NCBI GenBank assembly: GCA_902470925.1
Contig: CABRIF010000084.1
Span: 1 to 10,349 of the forward strand
Reading direction: 5' to 3'
Source: an uncultured Collinsella sp.
GTDB taxonomy: Bacteria; Actinomycetota; Coriobacteriia; Coriobacteriales; Coriobacteriaceae
DNA length: 10,349 nt
In this document: positions 5,714-10,349 of the stretch, one piece after another
How the letters are laid out: each line of letters starts with the position of its first letter
Position numbering within the stretch: the stretch's first letter is position 1
Notes under the pieces: model-generated
Told to the model about the DNA's origin: nothing
Database searches by the model: none
The model's input: only the letters and a program-made list of their open reading frames with translations
Position numbers and translations under genes: made by a program

Positions 5714-7006
5714 CTACGGCCGGACCTGACCGGTGCCGCGCAGCTGGTACTTGTAGGTGGTGAGCGCCTCGGCGACGAAGGGGCCGCGGGCGTGCAGCTT
5801 CTGGGTGGAGATGCCGATCTCGGCACCGAGGCCGAACTCACCGCCGTCGGTGAAGCGCGTGCTCGCGTTCGCGTAGACCGCCGCCGCGTCCACCTCGCGC
5901 AGGAATCGCTCGCAGGCAGCCTCGTCCTCGGCCACGATGGCCTCGGAGTGCCCCGTGCCGTACCGGTTGATATGCGCGATGGCCTCGCCCTCGTCCTCGA
6001 CCACACGCGCGCTCAGCTCGAGCGCCAGGTACTCGCGTCCCCAATCGTCCTCGCCAGCCGGCACCACCGTCGGCTGCCCGCCGCCCGCCAGGCCGAGCTC
6101 GGCGGCCAGCGCGCACACCGTCTCGTCGCCATGCACCACCACGCCCGCTGCCGCGAGCTCGGCAAGCATCGCCGGCAGAAACGCTGCGGCGGCCGCGCGG
6201 TCGACCAGCAGGGACTCGGTCGCATTGCATACGCCCACGCGCTGGGTCTTGGCGTTCATCACAATGGCGCGGGCCTTCTGGAAATCGGCGCTCTCGTGCA
6301 CGTAGATATGGCAGTTCCCGGTGCCCGTCTCGATCACCGGCACGAGCGACTCGCGCACGCAGCGCTGGATGAGGCCCGCGCCGCCGCGCGGAATGAGCAC
6401 GTCCACCACGCCGCGCAGGGACATGAGCGCGCCGGTGGCCGCGCGGTCGGTCGTCTCGACGATGCTCACCGCCTCGGGCGCAAAGCCGCAGGACGCCACG
6501 GCACCGGACAGCGCGTGCGCGATCGCCACGCACGAAGCCTGGGCCAGCGAGCCGCCGCGCAGCAGGCAGGCGTTGCCGGTGCGGATGCAGATGCCCGCGG
6601 CGTCGGCGGTCACGTTGGGGCGCGCCTCGTACACCATGGCGACCAGCCCGAGCGGCACGGTCACCTTCCTCAACCGCACGCCTTGATCGATCGCGCGCTC
6701 CTCGAGCACGCGACCCACCGGATCGGGCAGCGCGGCGAGCTGCTCCAGGGCATCCGCCATGCCCTCGATGCGCTCATCGGTGAGCAGCAGCCGATCGAGC
6801 AGGCCCGCGTCCACACCCGCCTGGCGTGCCGCGGCCATATCGCGCTCATTGGCGGCCAGAATCGTTTGCGCATGCGCGCGCAGGGCGGCCGCCATGGCGC
6901 GCACGGCCGCGCAGCGCTGCTCGTCTGAGGCGAACCCGAGCGCGCGGGACGCCTCCTTCGCGCGCACAGCCAGATCCTCAACGTAGGCGCGGATATCCTC
7001 AGGCAT
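5714..7006 (-). CDS. proA: Glutamate-5-semialdehyde dehydrogenase (gamma-glutamyl phosphate reductase)
   Basis: Second step of proline synthesis: NADPH-dependent reduction of gamma-glutamyl phosphate to glutamate semialdehyde in the cytoplasm. The start at 7006 follows GGGAGGA with 5-base spacing and gives 430 residues, close to the family norm (E. coli 417). The open frame extends to 7333, but that part lies in the promoter region and the peptidase gene. Family blocks are clear: VPLGLVAMVYEARPNVTADA (117-136), LLRGGS (148-153), DVLIPRGG (202-209), VIETGTGNCH (224-233), the catalytic cysteine C260 in QRVGVCNATE, YGTGHSEAIV (349-358), and ASTRFTDGGEFGLGAEIGIS (381-400). It needs ProB as partner, whose gene is on the same strand but separated by the plus-strand peptidase gene. 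Confidence 0.97.
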   Translation of the reverse strand: MPEDIRAYVEDLAVRAKEASRALGFASDEQRCAAVRAMAAALRAHAQTILAANERDMAAARQAGVDAGLLDRLLLTDERIEGMADALEQLAALPDPVGRVLEERAIDQGVRLRKVTVPLGLVAMVYEARPNVTADAAGICIRTGNACLLRGGSLAQASCVAIAHALSGAVASCGFAPEAVSIVETTDRAATGALMSLRGVVDVLIPRGGAGLIQRCVRESLVPVIETGTGNCHIYVHESADFQKARAIVMNAKTQRVGVCNATESLLVDRAAAAAFLPAMLAELAAAGVVVHGDETVCALAAELGLAGGGQPTVVPAGEDDWGREYLALELSARVVEDEGEAIAHINRYGTGHSEAIVAEDEAACERFLREVDAAAVYANASTRFTDGGEFGLGAEIGISTQKLHARGPFVAEALTTYKYQLRGTGQVRP

Positions 7007-7075
7007 GGCAGTCCTCCCATCGTCGGCAGCATCGATCACACCATGGTACCCGAAGCCAGCCCCGGCACCCGTGGC

Positions 7076-7100
7076 GATAGCGTCGCTAAGGGGCGCTATC
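7076..7100. promoter_or_regulatory. Inverted repeat in the proA/peptidase promoter region, possible operator
   Basis: GATAGCG (7076-7082) and CGCTATC (7094-7100) form a perfect 7-bp inverted repeat with an 11-base gap. A second overlapping palindrome, TAGCGTCGCTA, lies at 7079-7089. The right arm runs into TATCAT (7097-7102), a possible plus-strand -10 box for the peptidase gene, though no clear -35 is seen. The position between divergent genes fits a regulator site acting on one or both. Confidence 0.4.
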
Positions 7101-7179
7101 ATGGATGCCGACCGCCCGCGCGCAGCGATCGCACGCCCGGGCGCCACCGCATCTGCCGACGAATTCGCAAGGAGCCCCC

Positions 7180-8610
7180 ATGACCAAACTCGCCAGCTAC
7201 TACCTGCCCGGACTTTATGTGGAGGACCATAGCATCGACGTGCCGCTGGACTGGCGCGGCCTGGAGCCGATGATGCTCGCGATCGGCGACAGCCTGCGCC
7301 GCGGCGCGCGGCCCGCGCCCATCTGCGGCGCACCCGAGAGCATCAAGCTGTTCTACCGCGTCGTCTGCGCACCGGAGAATGTCTCGCGCGAGCTGCCCCT
7401 GCTCGTGTACCTGCAGGGCGGACCCGGCGGCGAGTCGCCGCGGCTGAGCAGCCCCAGCAGCGACGGCTGGGTGGCCGAGGCCATCAAGCACTTCCGGGTC
7501 ATCCTGCCCGACCAGCGCGGATGCGGCCGCAGCTCGCGCGTCGACGGGCGCACCATAGAGCGCATCCGCATTGCGGCAGAGTCGGCCGGACGCGACCATG
7601 CCGCCGAGCAGGCCGCCCTCCTCAAGCGCCTCCTGGCCCCCTCCATCGTGCGCGACCTCGAGTACCTGCGCTGCCGTGAATTCGGCGGCGCGCCATGGGT
7701 GACCTTGGGCCAAAGCTACGGCGGCTTTCTCACCTTAAGCTATCTTTCCAGCTATCCGGAGGGCATCGCGGCAAGCTTCACCTGCGGCGGCATCCCGCAC
7801 ATCCCCGCCGGCGCCGACGAGGTCTACGCCCATACCTTCCCGCGCATGGCCGCCAAGACCGAAGCCTTCTACCGGCGCTACCCCCTCGACCGGCAGCGCG
7901 TGGCGGCGCTGGCCGACCACCTGGAGCGCCATCGCGTGACCCTGCCCGACGCAAGCCCGCTCACCGTGCGCCGCTTGCAATCGGCGGGCAGCGACTTCGG
8001 CATGCAGCCGGCCTTCGAGCGCATGCACAACCTGCTCGACCTCGCCTTCACCGACGGCGACGGCTCCCTGCCCGACGACCCCGACCGCCTGCAGCTCCAC
8101 GAGGGCTTCAAGCTGGCGATGTTTGCGCGCACGAGCTCGGCCGACCGGCCCTTGTACTGGACGCTGCAGGAGTTCATCTACGCCGACGGCACCTGCGCGC
8201 CCGCACGGTGGGCAGCCGAGCGCGCCTGGGCCGAGCGTCCCGCATTCGCCACCGATGCGCGTCCGCTCATGTTCTGCGGCGAGGCGGCGTTCCCGTGGAT
8301 GTTCGAGGAGGACCCGGCGCTCATGCCGTTCGCCGATGCTGTAGCGACCCTCATGGAGGACACAGAGTTCGACCGGGTGTACGACCCGGCACGCCTGGCG
8401 GCCAACACCGTGCCGCTGCAGGCCGCCGTCTACCACGACGACCTGTACGTGGACGCAGGCCTGCAGCTGGACACCCTGTCGAACGTGGGCGCCGCCCACG
8501 CCTGGGTGAGCAACGAATTCGAGCACGACGGGCTGCACGGCAGCCGTGTGTTCACCCACCTGTTCGAGCTCGCCCGCGACCGCGGAGACCTGGAGCACAT
8601 CTGGCGCTAG
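7180..8610 (+). CDS. Alpha/beta-hydrolase, S33 prolyl aminopeptidase type
   Basis: A 476-residue cytoplasmic hydrolase with no signal peptide. The start at 7180 follows AAGGAG with 5-base spacing. Visible landmarks are the HGGP-like oxyanion loop LQGGPGG (79-84), DQRGCGRS (111-118), the nucleophile elbow GQSYGG with S179, a cap-domain stretch from about 210 to 360, an Asp in VYHDDLYVD (D420 or D421), and the catalytic His in NEFEHDGL (H449). The order Ser-Asp-His and the VxDDxYV and EHDGL blocks match the S33 proline iminopeptidases of actinobacteria, which release N-terminal proline from small peptides. Its place between proB and proA fits proline supply. Substrate is not proven: other S33 members act on esters or different peptides. 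A hairpin follows 45 bases after the stop. Confidence 0.85.
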   Translation: MTKLASYYLPGLYVEDHSIDVPLDWRGLEPMMLAIGDSLRRGARPAPICGAPESIKLFYRVVCAPENVSRELPLLVYLQGGPGGESPRLSSPSSDGWVAEAIKHFRVILPDQRGCGRSSRVDGRTIERIRIAAESAGRDHAAEQAALLKRLLAPSIVRDLEYLRCREFGGAPWVTLGQSYGGFLTLSYLSSYPEGIAASFTCGGIPHIPAGADEVYAHTFPRMAAKTEAFYRRYPLDRQRVAALADHLERHRVTLPDASPLTVRRLQSAGSDFGMQPAFERMHNLLDLAFTDGDGSLPDDPDRLQLHEGFKLAMFARTSSADRPLYWTLQEFIYADGTCAPARWAAERAWAERPAFATDARPLMFCGEAAFPWMFEEDPALMPFADAVATLMEDTEFDRVYDPARLAANTVPLQAAVYHDDLYVDAGLQLDTLSNVGAAHAWVSNEFEHDGLHGSRVFTHLFELARDRGDLEHIWR

Positions 8611-8654
8611 CCCGGGCAGGTGCGATCGGGGCGTTCGCAGCCGGGGCGAGCCCG

Positions 8655-8687
8655 CCCGAGGGAGGGGCTGCGACCGCATCCCTCGGG
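8655..8687. terminator. Hairpin between the converging peptidase and proB genes
   Basis: CCCGAGGGA (8655-8663) pairs perfectly with TCCCTCGGG (8679-8687); the loop itself contains TGCG-AC-CGCA. It starts 45 bases after the peptidase stop. No T-run follows on either strand. A competing stem, CGCAGCC near 8637 with GGCTGCG near 8667, overlaps it. Confidence 0.45.
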
Positions 8688-8775
8688 TCTGCGGAACGCG
8701 GGAACGGCGCTGCGCCCGGCGTCTTTGCGAACGCGGGTACAGGGCCGGGTGCAGGCGCAGGCCGAACGCGGGCTG
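8687..8775 (+). repeat. Three degenerate ~35-bp repeats in the peptidase/proB spacer
   Basis: AACGCGGG starts at 8695, 8730 and 8765, exactly 35 bp apart. The first two are preceded by GTCTGCGG and GTCTTTGCG. The same element, GTCTGGGAAACGCGGG, occurs at 2-17 and 304-319 near thrS. The rest of the 8611-8787 spacer holds the hairpin and no gene. Confidence 0.65.
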
Positions 8776-8787
8776 AGTGCGAGCCCC

Positions 8788-9912
8788 TTAGGCGAACACG
8801 ATGAGGTTGTCGCGATGGATGGCCGGACGGCCCGCCAGGCCCGCCAGCAGGCGGTTGGCCGCGATCTGGTCCTGGTGCCGACCGGCTGCCAGCGAAAGCT
8901 CGTCGGCGTCGGCCTCGGCAATGCCGCGCGCCACGGTGAAGCCGGATGCGTCGCGCACGTCGAGCACGTCGCCGGCGGCAAAGGAGCCCTCGACCGCGGT
9001 AATGCCCACCGGCAGCAGCGAGGAGCCGCGCTGCGTGAGGGCGCGCGCCGCGCCGTCGTCCACGGTGAGCGCACCGTGCGCGCTGTCACCGAGCGCGATC
9101 CAGAGCTTGCGCGGGGCGATGTCGAGCCGGGCGGCGGGGGCGGCGAACAGCGTGCCCACCGGCTCGCCGGATGCCAGGCGCTGGAGCGGACGGTCCTCGG
9201 CACCCGAGCAGATCACGCTGTCGATGCCCGCCGTCATGAGGATGCGGGCCGCGCGGACCTTGGTGATCATGCCGCCCGTGCCCACCGCGGTACTCGAATC
9301 GCCCGCACCGGCCACGATGGTGGCGTCGATATGCTCCACGCGCGGGATAAGGCGCGCACGCGGATCGTGCGCGGGGTTTGCCGTGTAGAGGCCGTCGATA
9401 TCGGAGAGGGTCACGCACAGGTCGGCAGACACCAGGCAGCTCACGAGCGCGGCCAACGTGTCGTTGTCGCCGAAGCGGATCTCGTCGACCACCGTGGTGT
9501 CATTCTCGTTCACGATCGGCACCACGCCGAGCTCGAGCAGACGGGTGAGGGCGTCGCGCGCATGCAGGTAGGAGGAGCGGCGCGCGGTATCGTGGCGGGT
9601 GAGCAGCACCAGCGAGGTCATGATGCCGGCGCGGCGGAAGCACTCGTCCCATGCGGCGGACAGCACGCACTGCCCCACCGAGGCGCAGGCCTGCAGGCTC
9701 GGCATGTCGGTGGGGCGCGCGTCGAAGCCCAGCAGCGGCGCGCCGCAGGCCACCGCCCCCGAACTCACCACCACCAGGCCCCAGCCCATCTCCCGCAAGC
9801 ATGCCGCCTGCTCGGCCATGCCCTCGATGAACGCCTGGCGCAGCTGGCGATCGGCCCCCACCAGCGTGGAGGAACCGATCTTCACGACCATCGTCTTGCG
9901 CGCCCTCGCCAT
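8788..9912 (-). CDS. proB: Glutamate 5-kinase
   Basis: First and controlling step of proline synthesis: ATP-dependent phosphorylation of glutamate to gamma-glutamyl phosphate. The start at 9912 follows GGGGAG with 5-base spacing and gives 374 residues (E. coli 367); an upstream ATG at 9990 lies near the promoter and is rejected. The amino acid kinase domain covers about 6-255, with VVKIGSSTLV (9-18), VVSSGAVACG (48-57), PIVNENDTTVVDEIRFGDND (132-151), TLSDIDGLYTANP (168-180) and VGTGGMITKVRAA (210-222). A PUA domain follows from about 268 to 345 (RKLWIALG to about LAAGRH), so the protein is of the full-length kinase-PUA type, in which proline feedback inhibition is known. Downstream lies the converging peptidase gene rather than proA. 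Confidence 0.97.
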   Translation of the reverse strand: MARARKTMVVKIGSSTLVGADRQLRQAFIEGMAEQAACLREMGWGLVVVSSGAVACGAPLLGFDARPTDMPSLQACASVGQCVLSAAWDECFRRAGIMTSLVLLTRHDTARRSSYLHARDALTRLLELGVVPIVNENDTTVVDEIRFGDNDTLAALVSCLVSADLCVTLSDIDGLYTANPAHDPRARLIPRVEHIDATIVAGAGDSSTAVGTGGMITKVRAARILMTAGIDSVICSGAEDRPLQRLASGEPVGTLFAAPAARLDIAPRKLWIALGDSAHGALTVDDGAARALTQRGSSLLPVGITAVEGSFAAGDVLDVRDASGFTVARGIAEADADELSLAAGRHQDQIAANRLLAGLAGRPAIHRDNLIVFA

Positions 9913-9996
9913 AGCCTCTCCCCTTGTGCCTCGATTCTCGGCACCGCATGCGGCCCGGGGCGGCATGCGGCGTATCGCGTGCCCCATCATACCGCA

Positions 9997-10030
9997 ACGT
10001 CCCCCGCAGCCCGAGGACCGCGGGGGACGT
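9997..10030 (-). promoter_or_regulatory. Perfect 11-bp inverted repeat ahead of proB
   Basis: ACGTCCCCCGC (9997-10007) and GCGGGGGACGT (10020-10030) pair perfectly across 12 bases, 85 bases before the proB start. On the minus strand TATGAT (9986-9991), a near-consensus -10 box, follows five bases later; the -35 position would fall in the loop. It may be a regulator site over the proB promoter, or the terminator of the surface-protein gene further right. No T-run follows. Confidence 0.45.
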
Positions 10031-10243
10031 CATCTCCCATCGATTGCCCGCGATGCGGACAGGGGGCATGCAGCTGCCGAGGCGGGCGGTACCGGGCGGG
10101 TGACTCGGCACCGGGCACGAGCGGGGCCGCGCGGATGCCGGGGCATCGGGCGCAGGCGGGGCCGCACGCATCCCGAGACGGCGCAGATCAAAAGGCCCGA
10201 ACCTAGGCACCCCGCCCTCGGCACCGGAGCGCCAGCGACCTCG
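10031..10243. other. Non-coding spacer between surface-protein gene and proB, with a tandem repeat
   Basis: No gene is supported in this part of the 331-base gap; an 89-codon minus-strand frame crosses it but is Arg/Pro-rich and resembles no family. A 34-bp unit at 10107-10140 recurs at 10142-10175 with 27 of 34 bases equal; both contain GCGGGGCCGC (10121 and 10156, 35 bp apart). A minus-strand TTTT at about 10189-10193 follows GGGCC, but I find no strong stem before it. Confidence 0.55.
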
Positions 10244-10349
10244 CTACTGCCGACGGCGCCGGCGCGCCACGTGAACCCCCGCCGCAAGCAGCGCCGCACC
10301 GGCTGCGGCCGGCACGATGCGGCCGAGCAGGAAGTCGCCGGTGATGGGC
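10244..10349 (-). CDS. C-terminal end of a probable sortase-anchored surface protein (partial)
   Basis: Only the last 34 codons lie in the window; the gene continues beyond the right edge, and the frame starts at base 10348. The visible end reads PITGD, then FLLGRIVPAAAGAALLAAGV as a hydrophobic segment, HVA, and an R-R-R-R-R-Q tail before TAG. This is the layout of an LPxTG-type sorting signal: sortase cleaves between T and G and links the protein to the cell wall. The residue before PITGD is cut off; the last window base makes its codon end in G, which is compatible with Leu (CTG or TTG). The body of the protein and its function are unseen. No membrane-protein alternative fits as well, since the motif, hydrophobic stretch and charged tail are in the right order. 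Confidence 0.75.
   Translation of the reverse strand, partial: PITGDFLLGRIVPAAAGAALLAAGVHVARRRRRQ

Noticed and set aside
5687..6928. 413-codon plus-strand frame opposite proA
   Set aside because: Antisense shadow of proA; His/Arg/Gly/Ala-rich with no recognisable domain.
7007..7333. Upstream extension of proA to an ATG at 7333
   Set aside because: It would overlap the divergent peptidase gene and add about 109 residues unlike any ProA; the start at 7006 has a good ribosome site and normal length.
8620..10206. 528-codon plus-strand frame opposite proB
   Set aside because: Antisense shadow of proB, running through both spacers; composition typical of high-GC shadows.
10030..10299. 89-codon minus-strand frame left of the window edge
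   Set aside because: Overlaps the sorting-signal frame in another frame, is Arg/Pro-rich and has no ribosome site.

Overview
The window is GC-rich throughout, densely packed, and carries Shine-Dalgarno sites of the AGGAGG type. Together with a sortase-type C-terminus at the right edge, this points to a high-GC Gram-positive bacterium. Gene style and protein content suggest a gut Coriobacteriia (Collinsella/Olsenella-like) member. That placement is inference from overall character, not from a marker gene.

Layout from left to right. Bases 1-725 hold no gene. They contain a degenerate 30-31-bp repeat family in both orientations, including two nearly identical ~119-bp copies, and end in a hairpin behind thrS. 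On the minus strand follow thrS (threonyl-tRNA synthetase without a full TGS domain) and, upstream of it, a small two-helix membrane protein with two zinc ribbons; a good intrinsic terminator separates the two. Divergent from these, on the plus strand, lie an HD-domain hydrolase, then an ECF-type sigma factor overlapping by 14 bases a gene for a single-pass membrane protein that is probably its anti-sigma factor. An ECF-like promoter sits directly before the sigma gene, which suggests autoregulation.

The right half is a proline block: proA (minus), a divergent plus-strand S33 prolyl-aminopeptidase-like hydrolase, and proB (minus). ProB and ProA together turn glutamate into glutamate semialdehyde for proline synthesis, while the peptidase may release N-terminal proline from peptides. 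The peptidase lies head-on between proB and proA and so splits what is usually a proBA operon. The proB/peptidase spacer carries repeats whose core matches those next to thrS. At the extreme right edge the minus strand encodes the last 34 residues of a probable cell-wall-anchored surface protein (PxTGD motif, hydrophobic stretch, arginine tail).

The least explained elements are the dispersed intergenic repeat family, the sigma/anti-sigma pair with an unrecognised extracytoplasmic domain, and the inverted repeats in the promoter regions of proA/peptidase and proB. I see no prophage, insertion sequence, CRISPR array, rRNA or tRNA.
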